Shown here piece by piece: positions 54,209-61,475 of a stretch of DNA of 64,000 nt. Made by a program: the position numbers and the translations under genes. Source of the DNA: Shimia sp. SK013 (GTDB lineage Bacteria; Pseudomonadota; Alphaproteobacteria; Rhodobacterales; Rhodobacteraceae); the NCBI RefSeq assembly GCF_001292625.1, contig NZ_LAJH01000021.1, positions 124,001 to 188,000 of the forward strand, read 5' to 3'. Every line of letters starts with the position of its first letter. Position 1 is the first letter of the stretch. Under the pieces are notes generated by a model. That model had not been told where the DNA came from, did no database searches, and saw only the letters and a list, made by a program, of their open reading frames with translations.

Positions 54209-54613
54209 TTAATTCTCGCATGGAAATTGTGAACTTATTGCTTCGTGTACCCCAATCCTGCGTGCATCGGACCAGCGACTAGGATTGTCATCAGCCCAAT
54301 TAAGGAAGCCTTGAGCTATCGCTCTCATGGAATGGCCTGAGTCCGCCTTAAGCATTGGCGGAACACTCCCTGCATCAGACAGACATAGGGTCATCATCAA
54401 TTCAGATACACCTTTTAGGTAACTACGACAGTCGGTGACCTGTATCCGTTCCTGTTCGTCTAGTTCTTCCCATTTTTGGTTTACCAACTGGCAGTTTGCC
54501 CTCAAAGCGCCAATCGTTTTATATCCTACCTCTGCAGCACTGCGATCCGAAGAGAAGGCAACAATAATGAAGGCAACAGAAAGAATAGAAGTGCTCTTTG
54601 TCACTGGTTTCAT
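54209..54613 (-). CDS. Secreted Rap1a/Tai-like protein
   Basis: A 134-residue protein from ATG 54613, preceded by TGAGGAT. A signal peptide (KSTSILSVAFIIVAFSSDRSAAE) leads to a small helical domain with spaced cysteines: ALRANCQLV, TDCRSYLKGVSELMMTLCLS and the terminal QFPCEN. This C...C-x-x-Y-x-x-G...FPC pattern is that of the Rap1a/Tai family, whose known members are immunity proteins against type VI secretion amidase effectors, but many members are of unknown role. No cognate effector is encoded here. Longer in-frame starts are less likely. Confidence 0.6.
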   Translation of the reverse strand: MKPVTKSTSILSVAFIIVAFSSDRSAAEVGYKTIGALRANCQLVNQKWEELDEQERIQVTDCRSYLKGVSELMMTLCLSDAGSVPPMLKADSGHSMRAIAQGFLNWADDNPSRWSDARRIGVHEAISSQFPCEN

Positions 54614-55086
54614 CCGGAAATCCTCACATGGCAAGTATCTTGAGGATATGTAGGGTCGTAGCTGTGCAAAAAACAAGCCGGTTTTCTGGGAAGCGTCGGT
54701 TTTGCTGTCCACCCAGTACGTTCTACCTAGAACTGCCATCGTTTCAATTTCGCAATGCGTCGGCACTCAGTAAATTGCGCTGATGTTCGAAGACATCAGG
54801 AATAGCAGCTTATTCCGCTGAACCTACATCGTGCATCACGCAGCGAAGGTCTGCAATCCGCCCTTATTGCACCATATGCCTCGTCATGCTGCACCCGGCA
54901 CGAATGTCGTAGAAGGGCTGGGAGCCGCCATTAGACGAGTTTTGAGCCATCGTCAGCTCGGGGCCGCAAGTGTCTATCGTGAATGCTTGGAAGTTGCCTA
55001 ATGCCGCAATGCAATGAAAGTCTCAAAAGGGCCGAATGACGTTGCCAGAGTTGAAACTTAAGTGAAAACGCGACCTTTTCTTTGTT
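54614..55086. other. Gene-free stretch with repeat copy 2
   Basis: No gene supported. Holds copy 2 of the dispersed repeat (54855-54934) and presumably the promoter of the Rap1a/Tai-like gene. Nothing else recognised. Confidence 0.5.
54855..54934 (+). repeat. Dispersed repeat, copy 2
   Basis: Second copy of the 53912-53994 repeat. A shorter, more degenerate third piece (GAATGTCCGCTAAGGGCTGG) lies near 55780-55800. Confidence 0.75.
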
Positions 55087-55617
55087 TCATTCGCAACCTA
55101 TCCCGTCCTTGTCGCGATCCAAACGATATACGTCTCTACCAGTGACATGAACAGGGCCTTGCACGTATGCGGGGCCGTTCCCACTGCCACCAGCACAGTC
55201 TACATCGCTTGCGATGGGCACACATGCACCTGAGTAATTGGGGTGGCACTGAGATGCACGTTTTTTAGCTGAATTAGCAGCCGTGGATGGGGGCTTGTTG
55301 GGGCTCAGATATTTTTTTGACATCCATCCCGAGCGATTTCTAGAGGACAGTTTTGTCCAGCCATCGCGTGTCTCGAGCTCTTTGACGGCGTGCCCCTTGT
55401 GTAACTGGAACAGTTTCTCATAGGCGGTGCTAGGTCCGCTGCGGACATTCACAACCGAGCCCGTCACATACAGGGTTAGGTGTTTCTTGGGCTTCGGGGC
55501 GGCAACCTTAGAGGGTGCAGCAGGCTTTGATTTTGTTCCGTCCGTTTCGTCTGTGTCTATGTTGGCCAAGCCGACCAGAGCAATTCCCAAAACAATAGCC
55601 CATCTACGGAGGCTCAT
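55087..55617 (-). CDS. Secreted SH3b and excalibur-domain protein
   Basis: A 176-residue protein with an N-terminal hydrophobic segment (WAIVLGIALVGLA). After a Lys/Pro-rich linker comes a bacterial SH3 domain (about 45-105; GSVVNVRSGPSTAYEKLFQL and GWTKLSSRNRSGWMSKKYL), which often binds cell wall. A C-terminal excalibur-like calcium-binding motif ends DVYRLDRDKDGIGCE, with a pair of cysteines. Such proteins are exported; function in the element is unknown. Related proteins are frequent in alphaproteobacterial accessory regions. Confidence 0.85.
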   Translation of the reverse strand: MSLRRWAIVLGIALVGLANIDTDETDGTKSKPAAPSKVAAPKPKKHLTLYVTGSVVNVRSGPSTAYEKLFQLHKGHAVKELETRDGWTKLSSRNRSGWMSKKYLSPNKPPSTAANSAKKRASQCHPNYSGACVPIASDVDCAGGSGNGPAYVQGPVHVTGRDVYRLDRDKDGIGCE

Positions 55618-55975
55618 CTAAAAATACCTTATCGTGCTGTGGCGCTACCGTGGGTTGACGATTTTGTAGCGTCAAGTCTTTGGGACATATTTTTCGAGGG
55701 TAGGCGATTAACATACTTGTTCAAATTCAGCACGAACGGCTGCTTCCGCGAAACCACAGCGCAGCACGCGGCGTATTGCAGAATGTCCGCTAAGGGCTGG
55801 AAGTGTGAATTTGCTGGGTAGGAGCCGTCCACAACGTGACGCACCAGCGAGCTGAAGTGCCCAAGGCTGCTACTGTCCGAGTTCACAGCAAACTCGACAA
55901 AGCAATTTCACCTTGATAAGCCGCAGGTTCCTGCAAATTATTGCAACTTTATCCTAGAAAGGTGGTGAAAACCAC
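55618..55975. other. Leader region before rpsU
   Basis: No gene is supported; a minus-strand frame at 55629-55886 has no motif. Contains a degenerate piece of the dispersed repeat (about 55780-55800) and must hold the rpsU promoter. A likely ribosome site GAAAGGTGG lies at 55958-55966. Confidence 0.45.
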
Positions 55976-56182
55976 ATGCAGGTAAGTGTTCGTGACAACA
56001 ATGTCGATCAAGCTCTTCGGGTGCTAAAAAAGAAGCTCCAGAAAGAAGGCGTTTTTCGTGAAATGAAGCTCAAGCAGCATTTCGAGAAACCGTCTGAAAA
56101 AAACGCGCGCCAGAAAGCTGAAGCTATCCGACGTGCCCGTAAGCTCGCACGCAAAAAATTGGAGCGCGAGGGAGCGATGTAA
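55976..56182 (+). CDS. rpsU: Ribosomal protein bS21 encoded inside the mobile element
   Basis: A 68-residue, strongly basic protein with the complete bS21 pattern: [20 protein letters not shown], then [20 protein letters not shown] and the Arg/Lys-rich tail [17 protein letters not shown]. bS21 sits near the anti-Shine-Dalgarno region of the 30S subunit and affects initiation. Own ribosome site and a strong terminator 26 bp after the stop. The gene is intact and lies 3.6 kb inside attL, so it is cargo of the element, most likely a second copy next to a chromosomal one. Phage-encoded bS21 is known; in such a small element it is unusual. Confidence 0.95.
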   Translation: MQVSVRDNNVDQALRVLKKKLQKEGVFREMKLKQHFEKPSEKNARQKAEAIRRARKLARKKLEREGAM

Positions 56183-56207
56183 TCGTTTCTTAGCTCTTTG
56201 AAAACAG

Positions 56208-56238
56208 AACCCCGTTGTCCGATGGCAACGGGGTTTTT
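56208..56238 (+). terminator. Intrinsic terminator of rpsU
   Basis: Perfect 10-bp stem AACCCCGTTG (56208-56217) / CAACGGGGTT (56226-56235), 8-base loop, followed by TTTTT. Classic form. Confidence 0.92.
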
Positions 56239-56391
56239 CGTATCAAATGAGTTTTCCGTCATTGGGAAACCCAAAATGTCAGCCCCGCCAAACGGGCCAT
56301 TCACTGCATTCCGAAGCCAATGACCGCTTCGGGCCATAGATGACAACATTCGGATTTGGTAATCTACCTGACGACAAATTTAATTACTTGG

Positions 56392-56913
56392 CTACAAATT
56401 CGAAGTCATGAGCAGCTTTATTGCTTCCTCAGCTTGCTTGTAGCGCAAATTTATCAAAGTCGTGGCAACAGCTCCCACATCTTCATAAAGGCTGTCCGCA
56501 TATTTGTGCAAACTGAGTGCAGGGTCATAACGCATATCACCGACGAACGAGTTGATTAGACTTTTGCGCCGCTCTACATCATCGATATGGGCTTTTTCTT
56601 CTATAAAGACTTGCCAAGGTTTTTGTTGCTTTTCATTATTGCAGCGTTGGCAACAGGGGACAACGTTGCCCCAAGCATGAAGTCCTAGATGAGTTTTATT
56701 CATAGGAATTAGGTGGTCTTGGGAAAGAGTTTTCCGGTCGATTTCAACATTGCAAAAGCAGCATTGGCATCCAAAGTATTCTAACAATTGGTCTTTCTGC
56801 ATTACTGTTGGCCTGAAAGGATCGAACCCTCTTTCTTGATCATAAAATGTCCCAACGTCTTGAAGAAAGATACGTATGGCAGAATTAGAAATGTCTGATT
56901 TTGATCGCGCCAT
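56392..56913 (-). CDS. HNH endonuclease
   Basis: A 173-residue protein with an HNH/zinc fold: CQCCFCN (residues about 49-54), SQDHLIPMNKTHLGLHAWGNVVPCCQRCNNEK (H67 as the catalytic general base, N83 and the second zinc CxxC, C88/C91). The rest is helical. Such nucleases serve in restriction, homing or phage packaging; isolated members in islands are mostly unassigned. No methylase or terminase is next to it. The gene is AT-rich compared with the chromosomal genes, consistent with transfer. Confidence 0.85.
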   Translation of the reverse strand: MARSKSDISNSAIRIFLQDVGTFYDQERGFDPFRPTVMQKDQLLEYFGCQCCFCNVEIDRKTLSQDHLIPMNKTHLGLHAWGNVVPCCQRCNNEKQQKPWQVFIEEKAHIDDVERRKSLINSFVGDMRYDPALSLHKYADSLYEDVGAVATTLINLRYKQAEEAIKLLMTSNL

Positions 56914-57192
56914 TTTTTTTCAAACCTTCGAGGTGTAAATGAAACAAGGATGTCCCGCCGATACCCATACTTGTTCAAAGTGTGTATTTCATCATCAATA
57001 TTCCTGAAAATTCATGGATGTCTGGTTTAGGGAAACTGCGTCGCAGAATCGCAAGGCTTGGCCGAAGTCAGCTATGGGCCGAAAACCCTACAAATTTGCG
57101 CCAATTACGTACAATTTCCCGCAAAATCACCCCTGACCATTTGTATCTTTCTGGTGCTTTTGTGCCCCAAATTTTCCGACAATTTCTGAATA

Positions 57193-58503
57193 TTACTGTG
57201 CTTTTCCATGTCTTTCCGTGATAAATTGGTATCTTTCCTGAGCATTCGTGAACAATTTGCGCATGTGCTCGGATTGAGAGTGTAAGTCATCTTCAAACAA
57301 TTTGGCGGTTTTGTCGAAAAATTCTGATAGGTCAGAAAACCCAACGCCGTGCAAAGCGGCCAGTGTCAGAGTGCTGCCCCGGATGTTCTTGGTGAGTGTG
57401 GAAATGTGCTGTTCACGGATTACGGCTTTGACCGGGTTCGGATCGGTCCCTTCGCGCATTTCCGAGAGGTCGGCGGCAATTTCCGCGCACGCGATGTCCC
57501 AAATCGGGTGATTGGGCCAACGGGCACGGTTGCCGTCATTTGGGGCGGGATCGGTGTAGCGAACGACGCTTCCAGTTTGGGCGCAAAGGTCGCCAAAACG
57601 TGCAAAGAGGTCAGCCCAAGTGCGAATGTTCCAAGTGTCTTTGAGCAAGGATTTTCCGGCTCGAAACTCGATTCGCCAGATGCGTTCGTTTCGGTTTTTG
57701 GGGTCTAGGGGCGGAAACCCCTGAAGGCGGCGGGTCTGGTTCCAGATTGCCCACCAATGGGCTTTGCGTTTCTCGATCACCTCAAGGCGCTTGTCATAGA
57801 TAATGACTTGCCGCCGGTTGCTTTTGCCAATGGTGACAGAGGTCGTGCGGCTTGACCTTCCGTTCACAGACATTTCCGCGTCGGAAAAGTGGCCCCTGCG
57901 ATTGGCCCTTTGGTGCATGACAAAAACCTCCTGATCCAGCACGAAATCAGGCGCAAGAATATCGGTACAGATGTCGACACGCGACAGGCTGATATCATCC
58001 GCCTGAAACCGCATGCCCAGCTTTTCCAGAACGCCGTCCACATGGGCACGTGCCGCGCCCAAACCAAGGGTTGCGAGGAAGGTTGAGCCGATGGTGACAC
58101 GGACGCCCCAAGGGTCTTTGGCGTTTGGTTTCTTAAAGGCCCAGCGAGCGCCAAACTCACCGCCATTGGCAACATAACTGTACCCGCCACCGCCATAGTG
58201 CCCGAGAAGCAGCTTAACGCCGTTGTAATCAATCTGGACTTCACGCTGTTCTGCTTCGGCGACGGCCTTTTGCGCCTCAAGATGGGCGTGGAACTCGGGC
58301 GGTAGGATCGTTTTGATTGCCAGAACGATGGTGTCAAAGCCGGTGTGCAGGACCTGATAGGGTTCTGGGTGTTCTGTATTTCTACAGGGGGATGCTATTA
58401 TCACCCCCCTTTGCCCTTGCGGGTTGTTGTCAGAGCCTCCGGCGGGGTAGCCGGGGTTTTGGGGCCGGAGTGTGGGGTCAATTTGCATTTTGATTGGCTC
58501 CAT
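57193..58503 (-). CDS. Rep_trans-like replication initiator or relaxase
   Basis: A 436-residue protein. After a proline/glycine-rich start (residues 1-40, with GQRGVIIASP) comes a core with SRVDICTDI (about 175), TSVTIGKSNRRQVIIYDKRLEV (about 223-245) and ERIWRIEFRAGKSLL (about 285), the order of motifs in the Rep_trans / replication initiation factor family (RepC of pT181-type plasmids, NicK/MobT, CTX RstA). These nick one strand to start rolling-circle replication. It is read after the small 58478-58711 gene with a 26-bp overlap. Whether it acts as replication protein or relaxase cannot be decided. A G-run/C-run hairpin lies in its 5' coding part. Confidence 0.78.
   Translation of the reverse strand: MEPIKMQIDPTLRPQNPGYPAGGSDNNPQGQRGVIIASPCRNTEHPEPYQVLHTGFDTIVLAIKTILPPEFHAHLEAQKAVAEAEQREVQIDYNGVKLLLGHYGGGGYSYVANGGEFGARWAFKKPNAKDPWGVRVTIGSTFLATLGLGAARAHVDGVLEKLGMRFQADDISLSRVDICTDILAPDFVLDQEVFVMHQRANRRGHFSDAEMSVNGRSSRTTSVTIGKSNRRQVIIYDKRLEVIEKRKAHWWAIWNQTRRLQGFPPLDPKNRNERIWRIEFRAGKSLLKDTWNIRTWADLFARFGDLCAQTGSVVRYTDPAPNDGNRARWPNHPIWDIACAEIAADLSEMREGTDPNPVKAVIREQHISTLTKNIRGSTLTLAALHGVGFSDLSEFFDKTAKLFEDDLHSQSEHMRKLFTNAQERYQFITERHGKAQ
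58386..58410. other. Hairpin inside rep 5' end, candidate origin
   Basis: AGGGGG (58386-58391) and CCCCCT (58405-58410) flank GATGCTATTATCA-type sequence, stem six base pairs plus two more after a mismatch. Double-strand origins of Rep_trans replicons commonly lie within the rep gene, so this is a candidate nick site. Speculative. Confidence 0.35.
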
Positions 58504-58711
58504 TCAGCTGACGGCTGATCCAGATTTCCGCGCGTTCCGCGCATTTGGCGACATTCAAAAGGTCGGAATGCGAATAACTGGACGTGGATTGCCAGTCGCC
58601 TGTGCCGCTCTTGTAGGAACGAGCAATATCAACGGAATAGAAGCTTTCATTCTTCCAGACTGTTGCGGTGATTAGGCCCAGTTTGACCTTGTAGGCGGGT
58701 TGATTTGACAT
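58478..58711 (-). CDS. Small element protein with VWKNE motif
   Basis: A 77-residue protein from ATG 58711, preceded by AAAGGAAA. It reads KVKLGLITATVWKNESFYSV then DIARSYKSGTGDWQSTSSYSHSDLLNVAKCAERAEIWI. Small proteins with this A-T-(I/V)-W-K-N-E...F-x-x-x-(F/R)-x-x-x-Y-K-D/S-G pattern recur next to Rep genes in integrative elements and plasmids. The compact beta-strand character would suit a single-strand-binding or accessory replication role, which is inference. It overlaps the Rep gene start. Confidence 0.7.
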   Translation of the reverse strand: MSNQPAYKVKLGLITATVWKNESFYSVDIARSYKSGTGDWQSTSSYSHSDLLNVAKCAERAEIWISRQLNGANQNAN

Positions 58712-58849
58712 GTGGGTTTCCTTTCCAATTGTCGGGATGTGTTGGACATAGAAAGGGCGTGAGGTGCGTTTACCCCACGCCCTGAAGAGAGCCGTCCGGC
58801 CCCAAAACCCCTGAAACGCTACCAACCCTTCAGGGGCAAAACTGATGTG

Positions 58850-59062
58850 TTAGATGGCCTGTGATGTGTTCGAGATCGTGCGTTCTTCGATCCACTTTTC
58901 CAGTTCGGAACGGCGGTAACGCACAGATCGTGACGACACTTTGACAAAGCGCGGCCCGCCACCACGATGACGCCAGTTCTGCAAAGCGCGCACGCTGTAG
59001 CAAAGGATGGACGCGGCTTCGCGTTCGTCGACGAGTTGGGATTTAGTTTCGACCTGCTGCAT
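58850..59062 (-). CDS. AlpA-like excisionase / helix-turn-helix protein
   Basis: A 70-residue MerR-type winged helix (HTH_17): LVDEREAASILCYSVRALQNWRHRGGGPRFVKVSSRSVRYRRSELEKWIEER. Proteins of this type next to a tyrosine integrase act as recombination directionality factors, helping excision, and sometimes switch on integrase or rep transcription. It lies 139 bp before the small VWKNE gene and after the 59155-59910 gene. The call rests on motif and context. Confidence 0.85.
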   Translation of the reverse strand: MQQVETKSQLVDEREAASILCYSVRALQNWRHRGGGPRFVKVSSRSVRYRRSELEKWIEERTISNTSQAI

Positions 59063-59154
59063 GATGTTCTCCTTGGTGTGCCAATAGGAAATTGCAGCGT
59101 TGGTGATCGTATTTCAAAGGACAGTTGAAATCACGTTCGGGAATTGGGTGTCCT

Positions 59155-59910
59155 TTACATGGCCATCTTACCAAGTACGCGCTCAATTCGCTTACCAAGC
59201 GCGACATGGCTGTGATAGCTGCTTGGCGCGAAGAGATCCAAAATAAACACTATGAATTCAAAGAATTGACCGACGTAGTTGCCGCAGGGGTCATCGTAGT
59301 AATTGCATTTTTTTGCTTTTCGATCAGTTCCTCGCTCGAAGCTCAGAGTTAGATCTTGGATCAAGTGATCTAGAGGTCTGTTAACCGTTTTCCTTGGAAT
59401 GTAAGCTTCTGCTTCACGAGCGTTTTTGAGTAATGTGATGGCATGAGAAATTTGCGTAAGTTTGAGCATTGCTGTTTTTGTGGAGTATTCGTTCTTTCTC
59501 CAGAAATCTAATTGTTCTTTGAAAAAGAACTTTGAATTGAAAGGGTCGCGGTACATTATCTCGCCGTCAATCGCGGACTTGTTTTCCTCAGATAGAGTTT
59601 CAAAAATTGTTAGGGTTCGAGCAATCGCCTTTTTTAGCCGTTCCAGTTCTTTAGATTGTGGACTCGGATCGGGCTTTAGAGCTTTCCGCGCTGCAGATTG
59701 ATATCTAATTAGGACTTTGGTGAGTTCGAAGCTGATGTCTCGATCGTTCCCAGTCAAGCCAAATCGATCGCAAACTTCCTGTACAAGAGCGGGTGTAAAC
59801 TTAGCTTGTAACTCTTCCACGCCTTCACTTGGCCAGTCGGCTTCATTTAGGCGGGCTAGTGGTGTTCGCGTCACTTTATGGACCTTTCGTGTCACAAAGA
59901 AATTATTCAA
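59155..59910 (-). CDS. Unknown element protein, 251 residues
   Basis: I do not recognise this protein. It is soluble, helix-rich (KELERLKKAIARTLTIFETL, KLTQISHAITLLKNAREAEAY), with a hydrophobic stretch near the end (QFFEFIVFILDLFAPSSYH). The codon pattern is AT-rich. It starts 14 bp after the integrase stop on the same strand, so it is probably co-transcribed with the integrase and placed between backbone genes, where such elements often carry a variable cargo gene such as defence or regulation. No catalytic motif is evident. Confidence 0.75.
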   Translation of the reverse strand: MNNFFVTRKVHKVTRTPLARLNEADWPSEGVEELQAKFTPALVQEVCDRFGLTGNDRDISFELTKVLIRYQSAARKALKPDPSPQSKELERLKKAIARTLTIFETLSEENKSAIDGEIMYRDPFNSKFFFKEQLDFWRKNEYSTKTAMLKLTQISHAITLLKNAREAEAYIPRKTVNRPLDHLIQDLTLSFERGTDRKAKKCNYYDDPCGNYVGQFFEFIVFILDLFAPSSYHSHVALGKRIERVLGKMAM

Positions 59911-59924
59911 ACGCTCAAGGCCAA

Positions 59925-61082
59925 TTACGCCACATTTCCCAAAACACTTGCAAGGCGATTTGCGATTTGACCAGCGGCACTCTGAACCGCATCGTCGGCC
60001 AAATGGGCATACCTCAAAGTTGTCGAAAGGTTTTTGTGACCCATGATTTCTTTCAACGTGAAAGGATCAATTCCACCCTTCATTGCTACGGATGCATAGG
60101 TGTGTCGCAGGTCGTGGATACGAACGTTTTCAATCCCTGCTTTCTTTCGAATGCGGCTCCAAGGCTTTTGCAAGTTCACAAGAGGGCCAGTGTCCGATGC
60201 GCCGAGAATGACGTATGGATTGTCGGGTTGCCGGGGTATCGCCATCAGGACGTCGTAGGCTTCTCTGGGTAGTGGAATGCGTCTTCGGCCAGTCTTGCTG
60301 TCTGGCAACTCTAAATGGTGCGTCGTGACATAAGACCATTGCAGCGTCAGAATTTCGTTCAGGCGGCAACCGGTGTAAATCAACAAGAGGATAGCTGAGA
60401 CAATGTGAATGGTCTCGGAACCATCCTCCAAGGCATCCATAAGCGAACTGCCTAAACGATTTTGCTCTGCGTCTGAAAGATAGCGTTTCTTTTCTTCTTC
60501 CCGAAACTTCTTGATCCGTCGGGCTGGATTTGACCCCGACTGTCGCAAGCCCCAATCCTCGGCCAGATTGAACAGCTTGGAGAGCATCGCTGCCGCTCGA
60601 TTTGCTTGATAGGGGGTGTTTCGAAGCCCGTGATGGAACGCAACAACATCGGCACGGGTAATTTCGGCGATTTGCAGGGGGCCAAGTTGCGGGCGGATCA
60701 ATCGCCCTATGATACTTCGATAGTCCCGAGCAGTCGTAGGTTTGCAGTGTTGGTCGACATATTCTTCTAAAAAGCGGTCACACAGGCCTGCAACGGTTGG
60801 TGCACGGCGTCGGTCTTGTTTCTCTCCGGACGGGTCGCCACCGTGCGCTACATCGCCCAACAGTTGACGCGCCCGCTTTCTGGCTTCATCGGCTGTCAGC
60901 ACGCCATGCTGTCCAATTGTCACGCGCCGCGTGCGACGGGCGATCCGGTATTGAACCAAGTACGTCTTTTTCCCGGTTGGGTAGACGCGAAGACCAAAAC
61001 CGCGCATGTCGCTGTCCCACACAAGGTAATCCTTGGTTCTGCTTTTCAGGCCGTCTACGGCCCGCTTTGTCAGTTTGAACAT
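59925..61082 (-). CDS. int: Tyrosine integrase of the element (P4-type, DUF4102)
   Basis: A 385-residue tyrosine recombinase. N-terminal DUF4102/arm-binding region (FGLRVYPTGKKTYLVQYRIA), core-binding domain about residues 95-180, and catalytic residues R240 (YTGCRLNE), K263, H323 and R326 (IHDLRHTYA), H349 (MGHKN) and nucleophile Y358 (TLRYAHL). It integrates the element at the tRNA-Lys anticodon loop. It is the gene nearest attR and is read away from it. Its upstream region contains a copy of the arm-type sequence, so it may repress itself. Confidence 0.96.
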   Translation of the reverse strand: MFKLTKRAVDGLKSRTKDYLVWDSDMRGFGLRVYPTGKKTYLVQYRIARRTRRVTIGQHGVLTADEARKRARQLLGDVAHGGDPSGEKQDRRRAPTVAGLCDRFLEEYVDQHCKPTTARDYRSIIGRLIRPQLGPLQIAEITRADVVAFHHGLRNTPYQANRAAAMLSKLFNLAEDWGLRQSGSNPARRIKKFREEEKKRYLSDAEQNRLGSSLMDALEDGSETIHIVSAILLLIYTGCRLNEILTLQWSYVTTHHLELPDSKTGRRRIPLPREAYDVLMAIPRQPDNPYVILGASDTGPLVNLQKPWSRIRKKAGIENVRIHDLRHTYASVAMKGGIDPFTLKEIMGHKNLSTTLRYAHLADDAVQSAAGQIANRLASVLGNVA

Positions 61083-61111
61083 TTCCAGAACACCTCTTGA
61101 TTGGCCGATGC

Positions 61112-61134
61112 TTCCGGAAGCTATACGGAAGCAA
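61112..61134. repeat. Probable integrase arm-type site, right
   Basis: TTCCGGAAGC-T-ATACGGAAGCAA, matching the left-end copy at 22 of 23 positions in the same orientation. It lies 29 bp upstream of the integrase start codon and 129 bp inside attR. Confidence 0.6.
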
Positions 61135-61263
61135 GGTGCGGCGGATTCTAGCGGTATTGATGAGTCAACAGCGTAGCGTCCGTCAACGTAAGTTTATGAT
61201 TTTAATTCATTTTTGTGAGTTGAGCGAAATTTGGAGAAAGCTAGAGAAACACGCTTGGGTTTT

Positions 61264-61312
61264 CTTTTAATCAGTAGGTCGATGGTTCGAACCCATCACG
61301 GCTCACCACTTT
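61264..61312 (+). repeat. attR: 49-bp direct repeat (partial tRNA-Lys)
   Basis: Exact copy of 52374-52422 without the 5' half of the tRNA, so it is not a functional tRNA gene. Marks the right end of the element. Confidence 0.92.
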
Positions 61313-61419
61313 CTCCCCCCTAGATTCGCCAAAACAGCCTGATGATGGCTGTTGGTGTTGGCGCTTTTCCGCGCTTTCGATGAACTGCAGGTATGCCAGA
61401 GAGTGGGCGATAACAAAAA

Positions 61420-61449
61420 AACGCCGCGCAGATGTCTCTGCACGGCGTT
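61420..61449 (-). terminator. Intrinsic terminator of the DEAD-box helicase gene
   Basis: Arms AACGCCG-C-GCAGA (61420-61432) and TCTGC-A-CGGCGTT (61437-61449), 12 pairs with one mismatch, 4-base loop. On the minus strand it is followed by TTTTTT. Confidence 0.88.
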
Positions 61450-61475
61450 GGGTTTTCACAGGTTACTGCGCGGCT

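Larger units (their letters stand above)
52374..61312. mobile_element. Integrative element in tRNA-Lys (about 8.9 kb)
   Basis: Bounded by identical 49-bp direct repeats, the left one forming the 3' half of tRNA-Lys. The unit from 52374 to 61263 is 8890 bp. The right half has integrase, AlpA-like protein, a small protein and a Rep_trans-like protein, all read leftward. The left half has cargo and is visibly richer in A and T than the flanks. There is no capsid, portal or conjugation gene, so it is an integrative mobilisable/plasmid-like element or a phage satellite rather than a full prophage or ICE. Confidence 0.92.

Noticed and set aside
53200..54900. CRISPR array
   Set aside because: The repeated sequences are two diverged 80-bp copies 0.9 kb apart, not short regular repeats with spacers; no cas genes are present.
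55629..55886. 85-codon minus-strand frame
   Set aside because: Lies over a repeat-derived leader region before rpsU, no motif or ribosome site.
61264..61312. Second tRNA-Lys gene
   Set aside because: Only the 3' half is present; the acceptor 5' strand and D-arm are missing, so it is attR.
52374..61312. Complete prophage or conjugative element
   Set aside because: No capsid, tail, portal, terminase, or type IV secretion genes are present; HNH and Rep alone do not make a phage.
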